Shown piece by piece: positions 1-7,417 of a DNA stretch of 64,000 nt. Positions within the stretch are counted from its first letter, which is position 1; each line of letters opens with the position of its first letter. The position numbers were made by a program, and so were the translations under genes. The notes beneath the pieces were generated by a model that did no database searches, was not told where the DNA came from, and worked only from the letters and a program-made list of their open reading frames with translations. The DNA comes from Caulobacter sp. 17J80-11 (GTDB lineage Bacteria > Pseudomonadota > Alphaproteobacteria > Caulobacterales > Caulobacteraceae), in the NCBI RefSeq assembly GCF_014349105.1, contig NZ_JACSJI010000021.1, forward strand, positions 1 through 64,000. Reading direction: 5' to 3'.

Positions 1-1
1 C

Positions 2-466
2 GCCCAGGCGGGACAGCGGCCGGCGGCGGGGCAGCGCCCGGCGGCGGGCGGGGCCGGCGGCCAGATCAACCGCGGCGGCGACCGCTACGCCGGCGGCGAC
101 CGCAACCGCGTCCAGGGCGGCGACCGCTACCAGGGCGGCAACCGCACCAACGTCGACCGCGACCGCGTGCGCAACGGCGACGTCAACATCGGCAACGACA
201 TCGACGTCGACGTCGACGGCGGCTGGGACAACGACTGGGGCTGGGGCGGCGGCTGGTACGGCCACCCCGTGGCCGCCGGCGTGGCCTACGGCACGGCCGC
301 GGCCGTCACCGCCGCGGCCATCGGCTCGGTGGTCTATTCGGTGCCGCCGTCCTGCCAGTCCATCTACTACACCGGCATCAGCTACTCGTACTGCAACGGC
401 ACCTGGTACCAGCCGCAGTATTACGGCAGCTCGGTCCAGTACACGGTGGTGAACCCGCCCTACTAA
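2..466 (+). CDS. Gly/Asp-rich exported protein, 3' part only (5' end lies before the window)
   Basis: The frame is open from the first bases of the window, so the gene is truncated at its 5' end; 154 residues are visible. The first ~55 residues are low-complexity, rich in Gly, Arg, Asp and Asn with imperfect GGDR repeats (GGDRYAGGDR, GGDRYQGG). An acidic Asp/Trp/Gly stretch follows, then an Ala-rich segment of about 25 residues, then a Tyr-rich C-terminus with two Cys (PPSCQSIYY, YCNGTWYQP) ending in VVNPPY. This type of C-terminal domain recurs in exported proteobacterial proteins of unknown role; that is recollection of a family look, not a database result. No function is assigned. A lipoprotein gene follows 48 bases downstream on the same strand. 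Confidence 0.75.
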   Translation, partial: AQAGQRPAAGQRPAAGGAGGQINRGGDRYAGGDRNRVQGGDRYQGGNRTNVDRDRVRNGDVNIGNDIDVDVDGGWDNDWGWGGGWYGHPVAAGVAYGTAAAVTAAAIGSVVYSVPPSCQSIYYTGISYSYCNGTWYQPQYYGSSVQYTVVNPPY

Positions 467-514
467 GCGCCCCAACCCGGCGCTCAGGCGCGCCCCGACC
501 GCGAGGGATCGACG

Positions 515-1153
515 ATGAAACTCAGGCTCTGCGCGACCGCCGCGATCGCCGCCCTGTGGCTGGCCGGATGCGCCACGGGCGGCGACCCCGCTCCCGAGGT
601 GAAGGTGCTGGCCGCCGACTCCACCGGAGTCACCCCTGGCGCGGCCTACGCCTGGAAGAACGTCTCCGACGAAATGGCGGCGGCGCGCGATCCGCGCATC
701 GACACGCCCGAGCTGCAGAAACGCATGCGCGCGGCGCTCGACAAGGCGCTGACCGAAAAGGGCTACACCCACGCCTCGGCGAACTCCGACGCCCAGCTGG
801 AGATCGCCTACCGCATCGGCGTGATGCAGGGCTTCGTCCCCGGTCAGACCGTCTCGCGCGTCACCGGCAGCGCCGGCTTCGGCGGCCCCGGCGGCGTCAA
901 CTGCGGCCCTGGCGGCTGCGACGCCCCCGGCTGGGCGTGGGGGGCCTACGGCGCGCCGACCACGACCCTGGCCTCGACCACCTACACGTCGGGCTCGCTG
1001 ATGGTGGACGTCTACGACCGCCCGACCGGCCGCCTGGTCTGGCAGGCGCTGTACACCGCCCCGGTGTTCGGCAAGGAGGACGGCACCCAGGAGGCGCTGG
1101 ACCGGGTGGCGGAGCGGATTCTCAAGGATCTTCCCGGCAACGCCCTGCCCTAG
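515..1153 (+). CDS. DUF4136-like lipoprotein
   Basis: 212 residues. The N-terminus is a lipoprotein signal: MKLR, a hydrophobic run, then the lipobox LAGC with Cys19 as the acylated residue. The body resembles DUF4136 proteins: a conserved 'AYAWK' segment near residue 44, a region on generating subunits (PELQKRMRAALDKAL), a Gly-rich loop (residues ~115-145) and a closing part 'GSLMVDVYDRPTGRLVWQA' typical of the family, followed by a short amphipathic helix. DUF4136 proteins are envelope lipoproteins of unknown function. GAGGGA lies 8 bases before the ATG and supports this start. The stop overlaps the stop of the opposing DUF202 gene by four bases, so the two genes are convergent. Confidence 0.85.
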   Translation: MKLRLCATAAIAALWLAGCATGGDPAPEVKVLAADSTGVTPGAAYAWKNVSDEMAAARDPRIDTPELQKRMRAALDKALTEKGYTHASANSDAQLEIAYRIGVMQGFVPGQTVSRVTGSAGFGGPGGVNCGPGGCDAPGWAWGAYGAPTTTLASTTYTSGSLMVDVYDRPTGRLVWQALYTAPVFGKEDGTQEALDRVAERILKDLPGNALP

Positions 1154-1548
1154 CTGCGCCGATACATCCACACCAGGCAGGTCACCCCGCCGACCAGCAC
1201 GGCCAGAGCGATGATCCACGCCGCCCGCGTCAGCGGCCGATACTCGCCGGTGTCGATCCCGTGGCGGACCTGGGCGTAACGGACGGCGGCGCCGAGGATC
1301 AGCACCATGCCGGCCCCGACCATGCCGACCCCGACGTGCTCCGCCGGCAGGGTCAGAATGGCGTGCAGCCCCGCCGCGCGGCGCACGGCGCCGAGCTCGG
1401 CGGCGAACCGGTTCAGCACCAGGCCGAACGACATCAACGTCACCGAGGTGCGCAGCCAGGCCAGGTAGGTGCGCTCGTTGGCCATGTGCTCGGAAACGTG
1501 CCGCGTCCGGGCCGGCTGCTCCTTCCCGCCTTCGCCCGCCTCGGTCAC
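1150..1548 (-). CDS. YidH/DUF202 family inner-membrane protein
   Basis: Small membrane protein with the DUF202 signature: a soluble N-terminus followed by 'HMANERTYLAWLRTSVTLM' and three predicted membrane segments (around the SFGLVLNRFA region, the MVGAGMVLILGAAVRYA region and a C-terminal helix ending LVWMYRRS). Function of the family is unknown. The frame is open further upstream to 1608, but a GTG at 1548 preceded by GAGGG is the best-supported start; the conserved part begins well inside either choice. It ends tail to tail with the DUF4136 lipoprotein gene, overlapping by four bases. Confidence 0.8.
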   Translation of the reverse strand: MTEAGEGGKEQPARTRHVSEHMANERTYLAWLRTSVTLMSFGLVLNRFAAELGAVRRAAGLHAILTLPAEHVGVGMVGAGMVLILGAAVRYAQVRHGIDTGEYRPLTRAAWIIALAVLVGGVTCLVWMYRRS

Positions 1549-1703
1549 GGCCACGCCCTCGTTGCGACACTCGCCGCCGGGCATAGGCGCGCCGCCCACG
1601 CACGCCAATCAGGGTTTCCCCGGCGTGGGCGCAGGCGCGCCCTGAGCGAGCGCCGGCCGAAACGGAACCCGGACCCGCCCCCACAGCTTCTCAGACCAAC
1701 CAG

Positions 1704-1719
1704 AGTGCTCTTAAGCACT
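1704..1719. promoter_or_regulatory. Perfect 16-base inverted repeat upstream of the sensor kinase
   Basis: AGTGCT-CTTA-AGCACT is a perfect palindrome with 6-base arms and a 4-base centre, lying 48 bases before the kinase ATG in a comparatively AT-rich gap (1609-1766) between the divergent DUF202 gene and the kinase. It could be an operator or simply a small hairpin. No regulator is identified. Confidence 0.3.
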
Positions 1720-1766
1720 AATACCGATCACGGCCGGTTGTTCTGCGCTTATCGGAGACCGTACGC

Positions 1767-4091
1767 ATGGCCGACACGGGTATTGAAGGCCACAAGCTTT
1801 ACCGAAGAACTGTAAAGCCTCGCGACTCGAGTTCTCAACGTCAGGGCGCCGCCCCCACAGCGAAGCCGGAGCGGCGGCGGACGTCCTCCCTCACCCATGC
1901 GACCACGGTGGTGGAAGAGCTGACCCCGGTGCACGAAAGCTACTGGACCCTGGTTCCGGAAGCCCTGTTCACGGTGCGGGTCACGCCGGCCGGCGAATTC
2001 CTGTTCGGCGGCATCAATCCGGCGCACGAGCGCCTGACCGGGCTGCGCGCGACGGACCTGATCGGGCGCCGTCCCGAGGACTGCCTACCGCCGGCCGCGG
2101 CGGCGGCGGTCAGCGAGCGCTACCGCGCCTGCGTCGGCGGCGGCGAAGCGCTGCGCTATGAGGAGACCCTGACCCTGCCCACCGGCGAGCGCACCTGGGA
2201 GACCACCCTGGTGCCGATCCGCGACTCCCGTGGCGAAATCGTCCTCCTGCTGGGCTCGGGGCGGGAGATCACCGAGCACGTCCGCACGCGCGAAGCGCTG
2301 GCCGAGCGCGAGGCGCGCCTGTCGGCCATGGCCGAGACCGTGCCTGACGTCCTGTTTTCCGCCGACGGGCGCGGGCGCCTGACCTACCTGAACGGGCGTT
2401 TCGCCGAGCGGACGGGCATCCCCGTCGAGGCCGCGCTCGGCGACGGCTGGATCGGCGTCGTGCACCCCGACGACCTGGAAGCGGTGCGCGAGGTCTGGCG
2501 CGCGGTCCGCGGACCGCTCGCGCCCTTCGAGTACGAGTGCCGGCTGCGCGACACCGGCGGCCGCTGGCGCTGGCACCTGGTGCGCGCGCGCGCCATGCCT
2601 GACGGCCAGGGCGGCATGCAGTGGTTCGGCGCGGCCACCGACATCGACCATGTGAAACGCTCGGCCGAGGAACTGGCCCGCCTGAACGGCCAGCTCGAGA
2701 GCCTGCTCGCCGGCATATCCGACGGCTACTTCACCCTCGACCACAACGGGCGGGTCACCAGCGCCAACCCTCGGGCCGAACGCTGGTTCGCCGACCCGAT
2801 CGGCCGGGACTTCATCGGCATCCCCTTCCTGGAACGCTTCGGCCAGTCGAGCGAACTGATCGACGCCGTCGCCCGCGTGCTGGACACCGAGCGGCCCGAA
2901 CACGGCGAGGTCGCCTCGACCCTGTATCCGGGGCGCTGGATGGAGCTGCATCTCTACCCGCTGGCCGGCGGCGCCAGCGTGTTCTTCCGCGACATCACCG
3001 AGGCGCGGCTGCGCCGGCGTGAGCTGGAAGAGACCAAGTGGCTGCTGCAGCGCTCGCTGGACAGCCTGTCGGCGCATGTCGCCATCCTGGACGAGGCCGG
3101 CGTGGTGATCGCGGTCAACCGCGCCTGGCGCCGCTTCGCGGAGCGCAACACCGACCGGGTCGGCGGCGCAGGCGTGGGCGTCAGCTATGTCGAGGCCTGC
3201 CGGGCCGCGGCGCCGACGTCGACCGACGCGGCCAGGGTGCTGGCCGGGCTGGAGGCCATGCAGGCTGGCCAGCGGAGCAGCTTCTACCACACCTACCGGG
3301 TGGAGACCGCGCCGCCTCGCTGGTTCCAGCTGCGCGTCTCCCGCTTCGACCACGACGGCGCGGTGCGCTTCGTGGTCGCCCACGAGGACGTCACCGAGGT
3401 CCACCAGGCGCACCTGGCCGTGAACCACCTGACCCGCCAGCTGCTGGCTATCCAGGAGGACGAGCGGCGCAAGATCGCCGCCGAGCTGCACGATTCGACC
3501 GGCCAGCACCTGGTCGCCCTCAGCCTGGGGGTCGCCCGGCTGGCCGAGATCGCCGGCCACCTGGACGGGGTCGACCCGATCATCGCCGACGTGCGCGCCT
3601 CGCTCGAGGAGGCCCAGAAAGAGCTGCGGGTGTTCAGCTACCTGCTGCATCCGCCGCACCTGGGCGCGGACGGCCTGGGCTACACCTTGCGCCGGTTCGT
3701 CGAGGGGTTCTCGCGCCGCTCGGACCTGAAGATCAGCCTGAACGTCTCCAGCGGAGTCGACGGCCTGGACTACCTGATCCAGCGCAACCTGCTGCGGGTG
3801 GTCCAGGAGTCGCTGTCCAACGTGCACCGCCACGCCCGCGCGACCCGCGCTTGGCTGACCCTGGAGCTGAAGTCCGACCGCCTGCTGCTCACCGTCGAGG
3901 ACGACGGCGATGGTTTTCCGCGAGGCCTGGAGGGCGGCCCCGATCTGGGCGTCGGCATTCCCGGCATGACCGCGCGGGTGGCCGAGTGCGGCGGCGCCCT
4001 GCACATCGGCAAAGGACGTCGCGGCGCCCTGGTGCGCGCCGTGTTTCCGATTCAACCGGCTCGCGGACTGGCGGAGGACGTCACGGAATGA
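1767..4091 (+). CDS. Multi-PAS sensor histidine kinase, NarX/DegS-type (HisKA_3)
   Basis: 774 residues, no membrane segment, so probably a cytoplasmic sensor. After a basic, Ser-rich N-terminus come four PAS-like modules (roughly residues 50-175, 180-305, 310-415 and 425-550), the second of PAS_3/PAC type (WIGVVHPDDLEAV, GRWRWHLVRA). The H-box ERRKIAAELHDSTGQHL places the phosphorylated His near residue 575 and is the HisKA_3 form used with LuxR-type regulators. The ATPase domain shows an N-box (QESLSNVHRHA), a D-box (DDGDGFPRG) and a G-box (GVGIPGMTARV). GGAG nine bases before the ATG supports the start. The end overlaps the end of the opposing regulator gene by 11 bases; that regulator is the obvious partner. 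The signal sensed is unknown. Confidence 0.93.
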   Translation: MADTGIEGHKLYRRTVKPRDSSSQRQGAAPTAKPERRRTSSLTHATTVVEELTPVHESYWTLVPEALFTVRVTPAGEFLFGGINPAHERLTGLRATDLIGRRPEDCLPPAAAAAVSERYRACVGGGEALRYEETLTLPTGERTWETTLVPIRDSRGEIVLLLGSGREITEHVRTREALAEREARLSAMAETVPDVLFSADGRGRLTYLNGRFAERTGIPVEAALGDGWIGVVHPDDLEAVREVWRAVRGPLAPFEYECRLRDTGGRWRWHLVRARAMPDGQGGMQWFGAATDIDHVKRSAEELARLNGQLESLLAGISDGYFTLDHNGRVTSANPRAERWFADPIGRDFIGIPFLERFGQSSELIDAVARVLDTERPEHGEVASTLYPGRWMELHLYPLAGGASVFFRDITEARLRRRELEETKWLLQRSLDSLSAHVAILDEAGVVIAVNRAWRRFAERNTDRVGGAGVGVSYVEACRAAAPTSTDAARVLAGLEAMQAGQRSSFYHTYRVETAPPRWFQLRVSRFDHDGAVRFVVAHEDVTEVHQAHLAVNHLTRQLLAIQEDERRKIAAELHDSTGQHLVALSLGVARLAEIAGHLDGVDPIIADVRASLEEAQKELRVFSYLLHPPHLGADGLGYTLRRFVEGFSRRSDLKISLNVSSGVDGLDYLIQRNLLRVVQESLSNVHRHARATRAWLTLELKSDRLLLTVEDDGDGFPRGLEGGPDLGVGIPGMTARVAECGGALHIGKGRRGALVRAVFPIQPARGLAEDVTE

Positions 4092-4719
4092 CCAGGTGGT
4101 TGCGCACGGCGTAGCGCACCAGGTCGGCGGTCGACGACACGCCCAGCTTGCGCATCGCCGAGGCCCGGTGGGTCTCAACCGTCTTGACGCTGACGTTCAG
4201 CAGCCGGCCGATCTGCTTGTTGCTGTTGCCCTCGGCGATCAGTTGCACGACCTCCCGCTCGCGCGGGGTCAGCGAGCCGGTCGGGTTGTGATGCTCGGAG
4301 CGTTCGAGGAAGTCCTCCAGCAGCGCCTCCGACACCCGCCAGGAGAAGAATGGCCGGTGCCGCGCCAGGGCCTGGACCGCCGAAACCAGCTGGGTGTCGG
4401 CGTCGCTCTTCAGCAGATAGCCGCGCGCGCCGGCCTGCAGCACGTCGCGGATGATGGTCTCGCTGTCGTGCATGGTGAAGATCAGGATCTCGGTGTGCGG
4501 CGAGCCGGACCGGATCTTGCGCGTGGCGTCCAGGCCGTTCAGCACCGGCAGCGAGAAGTCCAGGATGGCGACGTCGGGCTTCTTGTCGATCGCCTCGTCG
4601 ACCGCCACGCCGCCGTCGCAGGCCTCCGCCACGATCTCGTAGCCGGGGCGCGCCTCCAGCACCGCGCGCACGCCGCGCCGGACGACCTCGTGATCATCGG
4701 CGATGAGAATGCGCGTCAT
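4081..4719 (-). CDS. NarL/FixJ-family response regulator
   Basis: 212 residues. Receiver domain at residues 1-120 with acidic pair DD8-9, phospho-acceptor Asp54 (VAILDFSLP), Thr in 'LIFTMHD' and Lys in 'YLLKSDAD'. A LuxR-type helix-turn-helix fills the C-terminus (LTPREREVVQLIAEG ... KTVETHRASAMRKLG). The frame is open to 4851, but the conserved receiver begins at the ATG at 4719, so I take that start. The gene faces the HisKA_3 kinase tail to tail with an 11-base overlap, which is unusual for a kinase/regulator pair that should be co-expressed. The 257 bases upstream (4720-4976) show no gene. Confidence 0.93.
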   Translation of the reverse strand: MTRILIADDHEVVRRGVRAVLEARPGYEIVAEACDGGVAVDEAIDKKPDVAILDFSLPVLNGLDATRKIRSGSPHTEILIFTMHDSETIIRDVLQAGARGYLLKSDADTQLVSAVQALARHRPFFSWRVSEALLEDFLERSEHHNPTGSLTPREREVVQLIAEGNSNKQIGRLLNVSVKTVETHRASAMRKLGVSSTADLVRYAVRNHLVIP

Positions 4720-4976
4720 CAAAGGGGACCTCGGTTCGGCCTCGTGAGAGAAACCAGCCGAGAGCCGATTTGGCTGCTGCTCACGCCGTGGGGTCTTCTC
4801 GAACACGTTCAGCCCTCGCCCGCCGACTGCAACCAAAGGCCGTCGCCGCAAAAGACGACCGCCACCATCGACGAGACCACATCGCAGGAGCCCCGGGCAT
4901 CGGGTGTCCCCCTGACGCAGGCTGGAAGTTCGCCCTAGACGCTAAGGGCCAAGGCGCTCGGGGCCAGGAGGGGGGG

Positions 4977-5354
4977 CTAGCCGCTGGCGGCGGGCGCTTC
5001 CGCGGCGGGGGCCGGCGGCGGGCCGAGTTCGATTTCCAGAGCCGCCGAACGGGTTTCGCAGTCGATCCGCGCCCCACCCTTGGCGAAGGTCGTGGTCGGA
5101 CCGTCCACCGACAGCATCCCGCCCGCATAGGGTCGACTGCCGCCGTCGGGGATGACGGCGTGCTCGCCGTTGGGGAACCAGACCTCGGTGCCCGCTTCCC
5201 CCAGCCGCGCGGCGAAGCGGCGGTCGCCGTCGCAGTCGTACATCGTCCAGCTCACGCCCGGCGGCTCGAGGGCGTCCGGAGGCACCGCCGAAGCCAGTCG
5301 CGCCAGCCACCAGCCCGCGGCGGCCAGGACGCCAATCGTAAGCAACCAACGCAT
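4977..5354 (-). CDS. MliC-like (C-type lysozyme inhibitor family) exported protein
   Basis: 125 residues. An N-terminal hydrophobic segment (MRWLLTIGVLAAAGWWLARL) acts as signal peptide or anchor. The core resembles MliC/DUF-type lysozyme inhibitors: a YDCDGD start, a strand ending in VWFPNGE, a 'RPYAGG' turn, a 'FAKGGA' segment and a second Cys in DCETR that would form the family disulfide with the first Cys. A proline/alanine tail follows. MliC proteins sit in the periplasm or outer membrane and protect peptidoglycan from host lysozyme; that activity is inferred here. The frame is open to 5384, but GGTGAG seven bases before the ATG at 5354 decides the start. The residues of the usual SGARY inhibitory loop are not well conserved. 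Confidence 0.65.
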   Translation of the reverse strand: MRWLLTIGVLAAAGWWLARLASAVPPDALEPPGVSWTMYDCDGDRRFAARLGEAGTEVWFPNGEHAVIPDGGSRPYAGGMLSVDGPTTTFAKGGARIDCETRSAALEIELGPPPAPAAEAPAASG

Positions 5355-5523
5355 GGGCGTGCTCACCAACGCCATACAGGACAAGGATGTGGGGAGCCTC
5401 CGGCCCGGTTGTTATCGGGCCGATCCTGAGACGGCGTCAGGGGTTCTCCGGAGCGAACGGCCGGCTGACGAGCGCATTATCCCGGAAGCGCAATTCCCAA
5501 CGCGCATCGACGGAGGCTGTTTC

Positions 5524-6237
5524 ATGAGCCGGTTTTTTGCGGAGTTCATCGGGACGCTCGCACTCGTACTCTTCGGCTGCGGGGCGGCGGTCCTGGGCGG
5601 CGAGGAGGTCGGCCAGCTCGGCATCGCCCTGGCCTTCGGCTTCGCCCTCTTGGCCATGGCCTACGCCATCGGCCCGATCTCGGGATGCCACATCAACCCG
5701 GCGGTCAGCCTGGCCATGTTCATCACCGGGCGCATGACCGCGCGGGAGATGAGCCTCTACTGGATCGCCCAGTTCACCGGCGCGCTGGCCGGCGCGGCCC
5801 TGGTCGCGGCCATCGCCGGGGGCACCGCGGGCGGCCTGGGCCAGAACGGCTGGGGCCCGGACTACGCCGGCGGCTACTCGCTGGGCGAGGCCTTCCTGTT
5901 CGAGACGGTGATGACCGCTCTGTTCGTGATCGTGATCCTGGGCGCCACCAGCGACTGGGCCGTCACCGGCTCGGCGGGTCTGGCGATCGGCCTCTCGCTG
6001 GCCGTCATCCACATCGTCGGCATCCACGTGACCGGCGTTTCGGTCAATCCGGCCCGCAGCTTCGGGCCGGCGGTGCTGGTCGGCGGCCAAGCCCTGCAGC
6101 AGCTGTGGCTGTTCTTCGTCGCCCCGGCGATCGGCGCTGGCATAGGCGCGGCCCTGTTCCGCTACCGCCTGCTGAGCACCGTGGCCAAGCCGGCGGCCGA
6201 CCGCATCGACACCACCACCGCCGCCCACCAGGTGTGA
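5524..6237 (+). CDS. aqpZ: Aquaporin Z
   Basis: 237 residues with six membrane helices and the two NPA boxes of aquaporins (HINPAVS and SVNPARS). The selectivity residues of E. coli AqpZ are mostly retained: Phe in LAFGF, His in VIHIV and Arg after the second NPA; the residue matching Thr183 is Val, but that position contributes through its backbone. Together these point to a water channel rather than a glycerol facilitator. GGAGG seven bases before the ATG decides this start, although the frame is open far upstream. It is a single-gene unit between the divergent MliC-like gene and the efflux operon. Confidence 0.93.
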   Translation: MSRFFAEFIGTLALVLFGCGAAVLGGEEVGQLGIALAFGFALLAMAYAIGPISGCHINPAVSLAMFITGRMTAREMSLYWIAQFTGALAGAALVAAIAGGTAGGLGQNGWGPDYAGGYSLGEAFLFETVMTALFVIVILGATSDWAVTGSAGLAIGLSLAVIHIVGIHVTGVSVNPARSFGPAVLVGGQALQQLWLFFVAPAIGAGIGAALFRYRLLSTVAKPAADRIDTTTAAHQV

Positions 6238-6319
6238 GCGGCCGCGCGCCGGAACCGCCCCCGCTCGGCGTCGTTGAGCGATCAGCTTCAGTGACCGCCG
6301 GGCCGGGACGGAAAACCAG

Positions 6320-7417
6320 GTGCGTTGTCTTCGAACCCTTCGCTGGAGCGCCGTGGCGATCGTTCTCGCCGCGGCGCTTTCCGGCTGTCACAAGGGCGAG
6401 GAGAAGAGGGCCGAGCCCCGCGCGGTCCTCACCGTCACCGCCGAAGCTGTCCGCAACGAAGCCCTGCCACGGGTGGTCGACGCCTCCGGCACGGTGGCTC
6501 CCTGGCGCGAGGTCCCCGTCGCGGCCGAGACCGGCGGCCTGACCGCCGTCGCCGTCAACGCCGACGAAGGCGACTATGTCGGACAGGGCCAGACCCTGGT
6601 GAAGCTGAACGACGAGGTGCTGCAGGCCCAGCTGCGCCAGCAGACCGCCGCGGTGGCCAGCGCCCGCGCCCGTCTGGCCGAGGCCGAGGCCAACCTCAAG
6701 CGCTCGCGCGAGCTGAACCGCCGCGGCTATCTCAGCGCCGCCGACCTGGACGCCCGCACCGCCGAGCAGGGCACCGCCTCGGCCGACCTCGCCGCGGCGA
6801 TCGCCTCGCGCGCCGAGACCGCCGCCCGCCTCGACCAGACCGTGATCCGCGCGCCCGTGGCCGGCCTGGTCAGCGCGCGCGCGGTGGTGAAGGGCCAGAT
6901 CGTCGCCGCCGGGACCGAGCTGTTCCGCGTGGTCCGCGACGGCCGTCTGGAGCTCAACGCCGAGGTGCCGGAGGCCGACCTGGGCTTCGTCCGCCCCGGC
7001 CAAGCCGCCCAGGTGAGCGGCGCCCAGGCCGGAACCGTGGCCGGCGCGGTCCGCATCGTCACCCCGCAGGTCGATCCGCAGACCCGGCTCGGCCTGGCCC
7101 GCGTCGCCCTGCCCGCCCGCTCGGCCTTCCGCCCGGGCATGTTCGCCCGCGCCCGCATCGACGTGGGCGCCCAGCCGGCCCTGACCGTCCCGCTGGCGGC
7201 GGTGGTCTATCGCGAGGACAAGGCCGGCGTGTTCGTAATCGGCGCCGACGAGCGGGCCCGCTTCCGCTCGGTGACCACCGGCGCCCGCGCCGAAGGCCGG
7301 GTCGAGATCACCGCCGGGCTCAAGGCCGGCGAGCGCGTGGCGGTCCAGGGCGCGGGCTTCCTGGCCGACGGCGACCGGGTGCGGATCGGCGTCGCCCCGG
7401 CTCCGGCGAGGGCCTGA
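6320..7417 (+). CDS. RND efflux periplasmic adaptor (membrane fusion) lipoprotein
   Basis: 365 residues from a GTG start. A lipoprotein signal ends in LSGC (Cys23). The order of modules is that of the HlyD/AcrA family: beta-barrel start, lipoyl half-motif (GDYVGQGQTLVKL), a coiled-coil hairpin at about residues 95-170 (SARARLAEAEANLKRS), second lipoyl half (VIRAPVAGLVSARAVVKGQ), then beta-barrel and membrane-proximal domains. It links the inner-membrane pump encoded next to an outer-membrane channel; no channel gene is present nearby, so a channel encoded elsewhere must be used. Its stop codon overlaps the pump's ATG in TGATG, which indicates translational coupling. Confidence 0.92.
   Translation: MRCLRTLRWSAVAIVLAAALSGCHKGEEKRAEPRAVLTVTAEAVRNEALPRVVDASGTVAPWREVPVAAETGGLTAVAVNADEGDYVGQGQTLVKLNDEVLQAQLRQQTAAVASARARLAEAEANLKRSRELNRRGYLSAADLDARTAEQGTASADLAAAIASRAETAARLDQTVIRAPVAGLVSARAVVKGQIVAAGTELFRVVRDGRLELNAEVPEADLGFVRPGQAAQVSGAQAGTVAGAVRIVTPQVDPQTRLGLARVALPARSAFRPGMFARARIDVGAQPALTVPLAAVVYREDKAGVFVIGADERARFRSVTTGARAEGRVEITAGLKAGERVAVQGAGFLADGDRVRIGVAPAPARA

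Noticed and set aside
4942-5349. Alternative minus-strand frame over the MliC-like gene
   Set aside because: The frame ending at 4977 has a signal segment, paired Cys and a ribosome site; this one gives an Arg/Gly-rich product without them.
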